DNA from: Sunxiuqinia sp963974515
Lineage (GTDB): Bacteria; Bacteroidota; Bacteroidia; Bacteroidales; Prolixibacteraceae
Direction: 5' to 3'
NCBI RefSeq assembly: GCF_963974515.1
Contig: NZ_CAXBDD010000003.1
Coordinates: 1 to 64,000 of the forward strand
DNA: 64,000 nucleotides
Shown here: piece after piece, positions 43,922 through 51,905 of the stretch
Position numbering within the stretch: position 1 is the stretch's first letter
How the letters are laid out: every line of letters starts with the position of its first letter
Position numbers and translations under genes: made by a program
Notes under the pieces: generated by a model
Told to the model about the DNA's origin: nothing
Databases searched by the model: none
The model's input: the letters and a program-made list of their open reading frames with translations, nothing else

Positions 43922-44113
43922 TCATCTTTCACGCCAGGCTACTGTTATTTTGACCGGCTGATCATTGAATCGAGGATTCTTGTTTTCAGCCCATGGCTTT
44001 CCGGCAGTGCCTGTTACAGCATCGCCATCCAGCTGTCCGCTCAACAGACCCGAAGGTTGTTTTCCCGGACGAAGTTTTTGACAGCTTTTGAGGAATTCTG
44101 GTCTTGCGATCAT
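43922..44113 (-). CDS. Small hypothetical protein or gene remnant
   Basis: A 63-residue frame (MIARPEFLKSCQKLRPGKQP at the start, PVKITVAWRER at the end). I do not recognise a family. Coding-like composition and a terminator-type hairpin 20 nt after the stop favour a real 3' end. The frame continues open for about ten codons upstream of the ATG and the preceding DNA looks degenerate, so it could be the last part of a decayed gene. No signal peptide or membrane segment. Confidence 0.4.
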   Translation of the reverse strand: MIARPEFLKSCQKLRPGKQPSGLLSGQLDGDAVTGTAGKPWAENKNPRFNDQPVKITVAWRER

Positions 44114-44617
44114 CCTTCGCTCAAATTTCGATGTTTAATGAACCGGAGTTCCAACGATCTCTTATTATCAGTCCGGAACGAATTCCTTTTCTGAAAATAG
44201 CCATCAATCTTAAAACTACTTCATCTGCCGAAGCAAATCGTTTTCGTTTTAATCAAGCTTGTAAAGAACGAGTCTTTGGTTGCTTAAACTTCGGCTCCTT
44301 TGGTGCGCAAACCCGAGGGTTTGGATGATTTGACGCTGGCTCAGCTAAGAGCTTTTGTCGCCTCCATATTTCCGGAGCAGTCTTTTATCGCTCACCTGAT
44401 AGTATCAAATGTACATTGAAAAACCAATATAAGTCAATTATTTTGAGGGTTTTAAATCAACCTGCTGTTAACCGGAGATATTAACAATTGTTGATAAGTT
44501 CTATAGGGTTTATGCCGCTTAACTTACCGGAAGGTTTTCAATACGCTGTCGCGTTGGTTATGAACAATTTTGGTGCCTGATGCAAGATTGAAATTAACAT
44601 GAGCTGTACTGTGGGAC

Positions 44618-44648
44618 AAAAAAAATGCTCCCGAACAGGGAGCATTTT
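44618..44648 (-). terminator. Intrinsic terminator of the TCA operon
   Basis: Eleven-base stem AAAATGCTCCC (44622-44632) with GGGAGCATTTT (44638-44648), loop GAACA, and a T-run on the minus strand from the A-tract at 44618-44625. Confidence 0.9.
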
Positions 44649-44670
44649 AAGTCTTATGACACTGAATGGA

Positions 44671-45993
44671 TTAACATCCCGGAATATTTTTGTCGCCGGC
44701 TTGTTCATGATACCATTTGAGTGGATATGATGATGGGCGCTCAATAGGTAATCCGTAGAGGCGGTCCATAACCAGACTTGCCAATACGCCAAGTGCTCTT
44801 GATACTCCGAACATGACCGTGTAGAAGGAATGCTCTTTGATGCCATAGTGGTAAAGCAAAGAACCTGAATAGGCATCTACGTTTGGCCAGGGGTTTTTCA
44901 CCTTTCCGGTTTCTTCCAAAATTGGCGGTACCACTCGGGAAAGCGTATTAACGATATTGATTAGTTTATCGTCTTTCACATATTTTTTGGCAAATTCCTG
45001 TTGTGCTGTAAACCTTGGATCAGTTTGACGCAAAACGGCGTGTCCATACCCCGGAATAACGCGGCCTTCAGCTAGTGTACGTTTGGTATAGGCAATAATT
45101 TCGTCTTCCGATGGAGTTTCGGTATCCAACTCCTGAAGCATGGCGAAAATCCAATTGATGACTTCTTGATTGGCGTAGCCATGAAGTGGACCGGCTAATC
45201 CAAGCATACCTGCAGCATAGGCGTAATAAGGGTTGCTAAGCGCAGAACCAACCAGGTGTGTGGCATGAGCCGAAACGTTTCCACCTTCATGATCGGAATG
45301 GATCACCATATACAAGCGAAGCAAACGCTTCACTTCTTCGCTGTCGTGTCCCATCATGTGAGCTAGATTGCCAGCCCAATCCAGACGTGGATCCGGTTCA
45401 ATATGATGGTCGTTATAGAACTGGCGGCGATAGATGTACGCTGCGATTCTTGGCAAACGTGCAATCAGATTCATCACATCCTCGTAAGTCGTGTCCCAGT
45501 AGTGCTTCTTGTGAACTCCGGTACGGTATGCCTTCTGAAAAATTGAATCTGTAGCCATGCTGAGAATAGCCGCACTGAACTGAGTCATTGGGCGGGCATT
45601 CTTTGGAATGGCATCAATTACGTCAAACACATGTTGCGGCACATAAGCCCGTGTTGCCCAGTCTTTGCTGAGGTTTAACACATCGTCACGCTCCGGAATT
45701 TCTCCGATCAACATCAGGTAAAAAAGTCCTTCGGGAAGTGGCTCCCCATCGGGATTCAGTCGAGGCAGTTTCTCACGAAGTTCAGGAATGGTATATCCAC
45801 GAAACCGAATTCCTGTTGTTGGATCCAGCTTCGAAGTGTCAGTAATTAAACTTGGCACACCTTTCATCCCTGTCATTACCTGTCCTATGGTTACGTTGGC
45901 AATTACTTTATCACCATGTTCATTTTTAAGCCGTTGGTATTCGTTAACGCACTTGCTTGCTTTTTGGTAAAACCGATTTTTAATGTATTCCAT
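44671..45993 (-). CDS. gltA: Citrate synthase, mitochondrion-like type
   Basis: A 440-residue citrate synthase joining acetyl-CoA and oxaloacetate. It belongs to the long form close to mitochondrial enzymes, as judged from HSDHEGGNVSAHATHLVGSA and GLAGPLHGYANQEV, which nearly repeat the animal sequence. Catalytic segments are intact (GPLHG, PGYGHAVLR, NVDAYSG). Last gene of a four-gene operon, 34 bp after the NAD-type isocitrate dehydrogenase, followed by a strong terminator. In Bacteroides fragilis a comparable operon makes 2-oxoglutarate for glutamate synthesis. Confidence 0.95.
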   Translation of the reverse strand: MEYIKNRFYQKASKCVNEYQRLKNEHGDKVIANVTIGQVMTGMKGVPSLITDTSKLDPTTGIRFRGYTIPELREKLPRLNPDGEPLPEGLFYLMLIGEIPERDDVLNLSKDWATRAYVPQHVFDVIDAIPKNARPMTQFSAAILSMATDSIFQKAYRTGVHKKHYWDTTYEDVMNLIARLPRIAAYIYRRQFYNDHHIEPDPRLDWAGNLAHMMGHDSEEVKRLLRLYMVIHSDHEGGNVSAHATHLVGSALSNPYYAYAAGMLGLAGPLHGYANQEVINWIFAMLQELDTETPSEDEIIAYTKRTLAEGRVIPGYGHAVLRQTDPRFTAQQEFAKKYVKDDKLINIVNTLSRVVPPILEETGKVKNPWPNVDAYSGSLLYHYGIKEHSFYTVMFGVSRALGVLASLVMDRLYGLPIERPSSYPLKWYHEQAGDKNIPGC

Positions 45994-46027
45994 TTTTAAA
46001 GTATTTTAGTTTGATTTTTTTTTCAAT

Positions 46028-47296
46028 TTAGTGAATATTCCGGATTATTTCATCAGCAAACTCAGTGGTAGACAACAGGGTTGAACTTTCCATCATTGCA
46101 TGCAGGTCTGATGTCACCCGACGTTTGGCAAAGGTATGCTCCATGGCATCGAAAACATGTTCGGCTGCTTCATTCCACCCAAGGTACTCAAGCATCATGA
46201 CTCCCGAAAGAATAAGTGAGCTCGGGTTGGCTTTTCCAGTGCCAGCAATGGTTGGCGCTGTGCCATGGGTAGCCTCAAAAATGGCATAGCCACTCTGGTA
46301 ATTGATATTAGCCCCGGGCGATATTCCAATTCCACCTACCATTGCTGCCAACTGGTCGGAAATATAATCACCATTCAAATTCATGGTTGCAATAACAGAA
46401 TGATTGTATGGATGCAGTAAACTGTCTTGAAGAAAGGCATCGGTAATCACATCCTGCACAATCACTTTTCCTGATTTCTTTGCTTGTTCAAGCGCTTTTT
46501 GTGCATCCAGCTGCCCTTTTTCCAGCTCAATTTGCTGATACTGGCGCCAGGTGAACACCTGATCGGTAAATTCTGATTCCGCTAAATCATAGCTCCAGTT
46601 CTTGAAAGCACCTTCAGTAAACTTCATAATGTTCCCTTTGTGTACAAGTGTTACTGAGGGCAGATCCCGATTAATAGCATAATGAATAGCAGCTCTTACA
46701 AGCCTTTCAGAGCCTTCTCTCGAGATAGGTTTTACGCCAAAAGAGGAGCTTTCCGGAAATCGGATCTCTGAAGTCACACCCATTTCATGAATCAGAAAAT
46801 CCCGAAACTTGTTCGTCTTTTCCTCGCCGGTCATAAATTCAATTCCAGCATAAATATCTTCCGTGTTTTCCCGAAAGATATGCATATCAACCATTGATGG
46901 GTAACGAATGGGAGACGGAACTCCCTTAAACCATCGCACCGGCCTCAGGCATACATACAAATCGAGTGTTTGACGCAAAGCCACGTTGAGCGAACGAATT
47001 CCTCCTCCTACAGGCGTCTCGAGCGGCCCCTTAATTCCAACCAGGTAATCCTTAAAGCTATCGATAGTCTCGTCAGGGAGATATTGACCGGTAGTCTTAA
47101 AGGCTTTTTCACCTGCCAAAACTTCTTTCCAAATCAGTTTCCGGGATGATCCATAGGCTTTTTCAACAGCAGCGTCTAAAACTCTTTGGGACGGTTTTGT
47201 AATATCCTTGCCAATTCCATCACCCACAATATAGGGGATGATGGGTTGGTCGGGTATTTTTAGGATCCCACTTTCGAGTTTGATTTTTTCTCCCAT
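46028..47296 (-). CDS. icd: Isocitrate dehydrogenase, E. coli-type fold with NAD-like cofactor residues
   Basis: A 422-residue enzyme aligning over its full length with E. coli Icd (IPYIVGDGIGKDITKP, the active-site GGGIRSLNVALRQ with its Ser, VTLVHKGNIMKFTEGAF). The cofactor pocket differs. At the positions of the E. coli NADP determinants Lys344, Tyr345, Val351, Tyr391 and Arg395, this protein has Thr349, Ile350, Ala356, Ser396 and Ala400. Ile and Ala at these places are the NAD-enzyme residues, so NAD use is predicted. It starts two bases after the stop of a second, unrelated-subfamily isocitrate dehydrogenase. Confidence 0.9.
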   Translation of the reverse strand: MGEKIKLESGILKIPDQPIIPYIVGDGIGKDITKPSQRVLDAAVEKAYGSSRKLIWKEVLAGEKAFKTTGQYLPDETIDSFKDYLVGIKGPLETPVGGGIRSLNVALRQTLDLYVCLRPVRWFKGVPSPIRYPSMVDMHIFRENTEDIYAGIEFMTGEEKTNKFRDFLIHEMGVTSEIRFPESSSFGVKPISREGSERLVRAAIHYAINRDLPSVTLVHKGNIMKFTEGAFKNWSYDLAESEFTDQVFTWRQYQQIELEKGQLDAQKALEQAKKSGKVIVQDVITDAFLQDSLLHPYNHSVIATMNLNGDYISDQLAAMVGGIGISPGANINYQSGYAIFEATHGTAPTIAGTGKANPSSLILSGVMMLEYLGWNEAAEHVFDAMEHTFAKRRVTSDLHAMMESSTLLSTTEFADEIIRNIH

Positions 47297-47298
47297 AG

Positions 47299-48531
47299 TT
47301 AGTTCGCTGTTAGTCTGCTTTTCAGGTTGGTATCAATTGCATTTAGGAATTCCTCTGTTGACAAATAGTGCTCTTGTTTCAGATCCTTTTCGTGAATAAT
47401 CAGGGCCAAATCCTTAGTCATTTTTCCACTTTCAATAGTTTCAATACAAACTTGCTCCAGTGTGTTGGCGAAATCAATCAAGGCTTGGTTGTCATCCAGT
47501 TTTCCTCTGAAAGCCAATCCCCTTGTCCATGCAAAAATGGAGGCAATTGGGTTGGTTGATGTGGGATTTCCCTGTTGGTGCTGGCGGAAGTGGCGCGTAA
47601 CTGTTCCGTGAGCAGCTTCTGCTTCCATGGTTTTACCGTCTGGAGTGATCAAGGTTGAAGTCATTAATCCTAACGAGCCAAATCCTTGTGCAACCGTGTC
47701 CGACTGCACATCGCCATCGTAATTTTTACACGCCCAAACATATCCGCCTTCCCATTTCATGGCAGCAGCTACCATATCGTCAATTAAGCGGTGTTCGTAG
47801 GTAATTCCGGCGGCTTCAAATTTTTCTTTAAATTCATTATTGAAGACTTCCTCAAAAAGATCTTTAAAGCGTCCATCGTATTTTTTCAAGATGGTATTTT
47901 TTGTTGAAAGGTAGAGTGGCCAGCCTTTGCTGAGCGCCTGGTTCATACACGCGCGGGCAAAACCGATGATGGATTCGTCGGTGTTGTACATGGCCATGGC
48001 TACACCGTCGCCTTCAAAATCAAAGACATCAAACGATTGCACTTCGCTGCCATCTTCAGGGGTAAAGGTAATGGTCAGTTTCCCCTTTCCTTTGGTTAGG
48101 AAATCGGTTGCACGGTATTGGTCACCAAAAGCATGACGCCCTATACAAATCGGTTTTTTCCATCCCGGCACCAATCGCGGAATATTATTAATGATGATGG
48201 GTTCGCGGAATACTGTTCCACCCAAGATGTTTCGGATTGTTCCATTAGGTGAGCGCCACATATTTTTCAACTTGAATTCAGTTACCCTTAACTCATCTGG
48301 GGTAATAGTCGCGCATTTGATTCCCACGCCATACTTTTTGATGGCATGAGCAGCATCAACGGTGATCTGATCATCTGTTTCGTCACGTTTTTCCATTCCC
48401 AAGTCATAATACTTGATGTCCAGATCGAGGTAAGGGAAAATGAGTTTTTCTTTAATAAATGACCAAATAACCCGGGTCATTTCATCTCCGTCCAGTTCAA
48501 CAACTGGATTTACTACTTTAATTTTTTCCAT
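47299..48531 (-). CDS. icd: Isocitrate dehydrogenase, eukaryote-type NADP-dependent
   Basis: A 410-residue member of the IDH1/IDH2-like subfamily (VVELDGDEMTRVIWSFIKEKL, YDLGMEKRDETDDQITVDAA, MWRSPNGTIRNILGGTVFREP, CIGRHAFGDQYRATDF). These enzymes oxidise isocitrate with NADP. Second gene of the operon, 20 bp after acnA and two bases before the NAD-type enzyme, so both isocitrate dehydrogenases are made together. The late AAHGTVTRHFRQHQQGNPTSTNP is the NADP-site segment of this subfamily. Confidence 0.94.
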   Translation of the reverse strand: MEKIKVVNPVVELDGDEMTRVIWSFIKEKLIFPYLDLDIKYYDLGMEKRDETDDQITVDAAHAIKKYGVGIKCATITPDELRVTEFKLKNMWRSPNGTIRNILGGTVFREPIIINNIPRLVPGWKKPICIGRHAFGDQYRATDFLTKGKGKLTITFTPEDGSEVQSFDVFDFEGDGVAMAMYNTDESIIGFARACMNQALSKGWPLYLSTKNTILKKYDGRFKDLFEEVFNNEFKEKFEAAGITYEHRLIDDMVAAAMKWEGGYVWACKNYDGDVQSDTVAQGFGSLGLMTSTLITPDGKTMEAEAAHGTVTRHFRQHQQGNPTSTNPIASIFAWTRGLAFRGKLDDNQALIDFANTLEQVCIETIESGKMTKDLALIIHEKDLKQEHYLSTEEFLNAIDTNLKSRLTAN

Positions 48532-48551
48532 TTCGGGTGTCTAATTTTTGA

Positions 48552-50813
48552 TTAGTTATTTTGTTGTTTAATTAAATTTAATGCTGAGCCGGCTTTATAC
48601 CATTCAATTTGCTGTGCATTGTAAGTATGATTCAATTGGATAATCTCCCTGGTTCCATCGGCATGTACCAACTCGACATGCAATGGTTTTGCCGGTCCGA
48701 ATTCTGATAAATCAATAAAATTGAATTTGTCATCTTCCTGAATTTTATCGTAGTCTGTTTCGTCCAAAAACGTGAGGGCCAGCATGCCCTGCTTCTTCAG
48801 GTTGGTTTCGTGGATTCGCGCAAATGACTTAACAATGACTGCTTTGACTCCCAAATGACGGGGCTCCATGGCGGCATGCTCACGCGATGAACCTTCGCCG
48901 TAGTTGTGATCGCCCACGACTACTGTTGGGATATTGGCTGCTTTGTAAGCGCGCTGTACTTTAGGAACTTCATCGTAACTGCCGTTCAACTGATTTTTGA
49001 CCTTGTTGGTTTCATTATTAAAGGCATTGACAGCTCCGATAAGCATGTTGTTGGAAATATTGTCAAGATGTCCGCGGAAGCGCAACCAGGGGCCCGCCAT
49101 CGAAATATGGTCAGTGGTGCATTTTCCGGCTGCTTTAATCAGCAAACGGGCGCCATTCAGATTTTTTCCATCCCATGGGGCAAATGCCGAAAGCAGCTGC
49201 AGACGACCAGAATCCGGTGCTACAATAATACTAACCGATGAACCATCAGCGGCAGGGGCTTGGTAGCCGGCATCTTCAACCGCAAATCCTTTGTCGGGCA
49301 GCTCTTGTCCTGTTGGTGGATCTAAAACAACTTTCTGCCCATCTTCGTTCACTAATTTGTCGGTCATTGGGTTGAAAGTGATGTCGCCGGCAATGGCAAG
49401 GGCGGTAACCAACTCGGGCGATGCTACAAAAGCGTGCGTGTTGGGATTTCCGTCGGCACGTTTCGAGAAGTTCCGGTTAAAGGAGTGTACAATGGTATTT
49501 TTCTCGCCTTTTTCGGCTCCCGGCCGATTCCATTGTCCAATACAAGGGCCACAGGCGTTGGCGAATACACTCGCCCCAATTTTATTAAAAATGTCGATAA
49601 AACCATCGCGCTCAATGGTGTATCGAACTTGCTCTGAGCCTGGAGTAATAGTAAATTCTGACTTTGTTTTCAAATTTTTATCTACTGCTTGCTGAGCAAG
49701 TGAAGCAGCCCGCGAAATATCTTCGTATGATGAATTGGTACACGAACCAATTAAACCAACTTCAATTTTGGTCGGCCATCCGTTTTTCTTTGCCGCTGCG
49801 GCAACCTGTGAAATCGGTGTTGCCAGGTCTGGTGTGAATGGCCCGTTTAAATGAGGCTCCAGTTTATCCAGATCAATTTCAATCAATTGATCAAAATACT
49901 TTTCAGGATTGGCATACACTTCTTGGTCAGCTGTCAGATGCTCTTTGATTCCGTTGGCCAGATCTGCTACTTCTGAGCGTTCAGTTGCCCGCAAGTAGCG
50001 CTCCATTGACTCATCGTAACCGAAAGTTGACGTTGTTGCTCCAACTTCGGCTCCCATGTTGCAAATGGTTCCTTTTCCGGTTGCCGAAAGTGATTCGGCG
50101 CCTTCTCCAAAATATTCAATAATGGCACCTGTGCCTCCTTTTACCGTTAAAATACCAGCTACTTTCAGGATAATATCTTTAGGAGCGGTCCAGCCACTAA
50201 GTTTTCCGGTTAGTTTCACACCAATCAGTTTAGGGAATTTTAGTTCCCAAGCCATACCGGCCATCACGTCAACAGCGTCGGCACCACCTACGCCAATGGC
50301 AACCATCCCCAGCCCGCCGGCATTCACAGTGTGCGAGTCAGTTCCAATCATCATTCCGCCAGGGAAAGCGTAGTTTTCCAAAACGACCTGATGAATAATA
50401 CCAGCTCCCGGCTTCCAAAAGCCAATGCCATACTTGTTTGAAACCGACTCCAAGAAATCAAAAACTTCTTTGTTGCTTTCCAACGCGAATTTCAAGTCGG
50501 TACGTCCGCCAACACTGGCCTGAATTAAGTGGTCGCAATGCACGGTTGAAGGGACTGCAGTTCTGCTTCTTCCTGAATTCATAAACTGGAGCAAGGCCAT
50601 TTGAGCGGTGGCATCCTGCATGGCAACCCGGTCGGGCGCAAAATCCACATAGTCACCCCCTCGTTTAAATTCCGTGACTTTTTCAGGTTCAAACAGGTGG
50701 GTGTACAAAATTTTTTCAGACAGGGTAAGCGGTTTCTTTAATACTTCTCTGGCCTTGTCTATACGAGGGCCAAAATTCTCGTAGGTTTTCTTTATTAAAT
50801 CTAAATCAAACAT
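48552..50813 (-). CDS. acnA: Aconitate hydratase, mitochondrion-like
   Basis: A 753-residue aconitase, close in length and sequence to mitochondrial aconitase rather than to bacterial AcnA (about 890) or AcnB. Cluster ligands are in GLIGSCTNSSYED and NACGPCIGQW; the substrate segment YGEGSSREHAAMEPR is present. I begin at the ATG at 50813 (MFDLDLIKKTYENFG) because homologues start there; 19 further codons are open upstream. A mitochondrial-like aconitase in an acnA-icd-gltA operon was described in Bacteroides fragilis by Baughn and Malamy. First gene of the operon; two dyad motifs lie about 115-165 bp upstream. Confidence 0.95.
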   Translation of the reverse strand: MFDLDLIKKTYENFGPRIDKAREVLKKPLTLSEKILYTHLFEPEKVTEFKRGGDYVDFAPDRVAMQDATAQMALLQFMNSGRSRTAVPSTVHCDHLIQASVGGRTDLKFALESNKEVFDFLESVSNKYGIGFWKPGAGIIHQVVLENYAFPGGMMIGTDSHTVNAGGLGMVAIGVGGADAVDVMAGMAWELKFPKLIGVKLTGKLSGWTAPKDIILKVAGILTVKGGTGAIIEYFGEGAESLSATGKGTICNMGAEVGATTSTFGYDESMERYLRATERSEVADLANGIKEHLTADQEVYANPEKYFDQLIEIDLDKLEPHLNGPFTPDLATPISQVAAAAKKNGWPTKIEVGLIGSCTNSSYEDISRAASLAQQAVDKNLKTKSEFTITPGSEQVRYTIERDGFIDIFNKIGASVFANACGPCIGQWNRPGAEKGEKNTIVHSFNRNFSKRADGNPNTHAFVASPELVTALAIAGDITFNPMTDKLVNEDGQKVVLDPPTGQELPDKGFAVEDAGYQAPAADGSSVSIIVAPDSGRLQLLSAFAPWDGKNLNGARLLIKAAGKCTTDHISMAGPWLRFRGHLDNISNNMLIGAVNAFNNETNKVKNQLNGSYDEVPKVQRAYKAANIPTVVVGDHNYGEGSSREHAAMEPRHLGVKAVIVKSFARIHETNLKKQGMLALTFLDETDYDKIQEDDKFNFIDLSEFGPAKPLHVELVHADGTREIIQLNHTYNAQQIEWYKAGSALNLIKQQNN

Positions 50814-50928
50814 ATTGTGGTTTTTTAATCGATTGTATTTCGGGTTCAATATTCTCATCTTCCTTAACAAAAACAGCCGCTAAAGGTTTCCCTTGAAGGG
50901 CTTAAGATATCAAAAAATCCGTGATAAG

Positions 50929-50976
50929 ATATGTATCTATTTACATATTTTAAAACAGTATTCTTTATTTAGAATA
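50929..50976. promoter_or_regulatory. Two dyad motifs upstream of the TCA operon
   Basis: ATATGTA-N6-TACATAT (50929-50948) is a perfect inverted repeat; TATTCT-N6-AGAATA (50959-50976) is a second. Both have six-base spacers, a geometry used by Crp/Fnr-type dimers. They lie in the 331-bp gap 50814-51144, which otherwise holds no gene and, at its far end, the terminator of the comA operon. No exact -7 motif was found for acnA. Confidence 0.45.
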
Positions 50977-51085
50977 GATAAAAAGAAGCGATCTGGCTGG
51001 AATCATTTTCTGAAAATATGTTCTCTTGGAAAGAAAGGAGCTGAAGTCTCTATTTGAGGAGATGCTTAATTGGTTGATTTTTAGA

Positions 51086-51117
51086 AATAAAAAAACCACC
51101 AGTTTGGTCTGGTGGTT
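51086..51117 (-). terminator. Intrinsic terminator of the TPR-comA operon
   Basis: Stem AACCACCAG (51094-51102) with CTGGTGGTT (51109-51117), loop TTTGGT, and a T-run on the minus strand from the A-tract at 51086-51095. Confidence 0.88.
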
Positions 51118-51144
51118 AACTATGGTTTGATTCCATGTTTTGGC

Positions 51145-51903
51145 TTAGGGAAGAAAACTAAGCAAGGTGTCGCCACGAAGTCCTCTTCGGAGAGTTTCGA
51201 GCGGAATGACCTCCGTTTCGGAAATATTGCCCAAATTGACGTTAGCTCCCAGTAATTTGATAAACCACACCTGCTGGCTTTTTAGCGGGGCTTCCCATAA
51301 GATATGTTCTGTGTTGATTTCTTTTTTGATATCCATGATCAGTTGGCTGTTGGCTGATCCGTCTTCCTGGTAGATGCCCATGTTGCCACTTTCGCGGGCT
51401 TCGGCAATGACTTTCCAGGCACCCGCTTCCAGTTCACTTTTCATCCATGATACCCATTCGGAATTACTGATTTCTTTTCCCCGAAGTTTGGTTCCAACTT
51501 CTGAGAAAATCTCAAAATCCTTTGCCAGGTCAGCGATGTACTGGCATTTTTTATCGTGCTCAATCGGAAGGACACCATCGGACACTTCGGCTGTTTCAAC
51601 GCCGCTGTCGGTGATAAATTTACGGTAGTCGTCGAACATGTTCCGGGCCACGAATGCTTCGAAAAGTGTACCGCCAAAGTAAGGTCTGACGCCGGCAGAC
51701 TTGTAAAGGCTGATTTTATCTTTTAATCGGGGAGTCAGAAGGCCGGTGCCAAATCCAAGCTTGACAAAATCCGTGTACTCTGCCGCTACTTCACATAAAT
51801 CTTCTGCCTGTCGCAGGCTTAGTCCTTTGTCCATAACCATTGTCAGACCTGATGAGCGTGGTTTTTCAGGGCGTCCAGGAATAAACGGTAAGTTGAAATT
51901 CAT
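51145..51903 (-). CDS. comA: Phosphosulfolactate synthase
   Basis: A 252-residue ComA-family TIM barrel that adds sulfite to phosphoenolpyruvate to give (2R)-phospho-3-sulfolactate. Key segments are GLTMVMDKGLSLRQAED, DFVKLGFGTGLL, RPYFGGTLFEAF and VSDGVLPIEHDKK. In methanogens this is the first step to coenzyme M. In Bacteroidota, which lack coenzyme M, a plausible use is the route to cysteate for capnine-type sulfonolipids (inference). It starts two bases after the stop of the TPR gene, so the pair is co-transcribed, and ends at a strong terminator. None of the later ComB/ComC-like steps is in this window. Confidence 0.88.
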   Translation of the reverse strand: MNFNLPFIPGRPEKPRSSGLTMVMDKGLSLRQAEDLCEVAAEYTDFVKLGFGTGLLTPRLKDKISLYKSAGVRPYFGGTLFEAFVARNMFDDYRKFITDSGVETAEVSDGVLPIEHDKKCQYIADLAKDFEIFSEVGTKLRGKEISNSEWVSWMKSELEAGAWKVIAEARESGNMGIYQEDGSANSQLIMDIKKEINTEHILWEAPLKSQQVWFIKLLGANVNLGNISETEVIPLETLRRGLRGDTLLSFLP

Positions 51904-51905
51904 GG

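Larger units (their letters stand above)
43521..44617. other. Gene-poor stretch with possible gene remnants
   Basis: About 1.1 kb with no full-length gene. It holds a perfect palindrome AAGCCTGGCAGGCTT (43635-43649), a terminator-like hairpin (43871-43901), a 63-codon frame (43922-44113), and a roughly 40-codon frame on the plus strand at about 44287-44420. That last frame reads KPEGLDDLTLAQLRAF but has no start codon. The pieces look like decayed genes or an old insertion scar, but I cannot name a parent gene. Confidence 0.5.
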
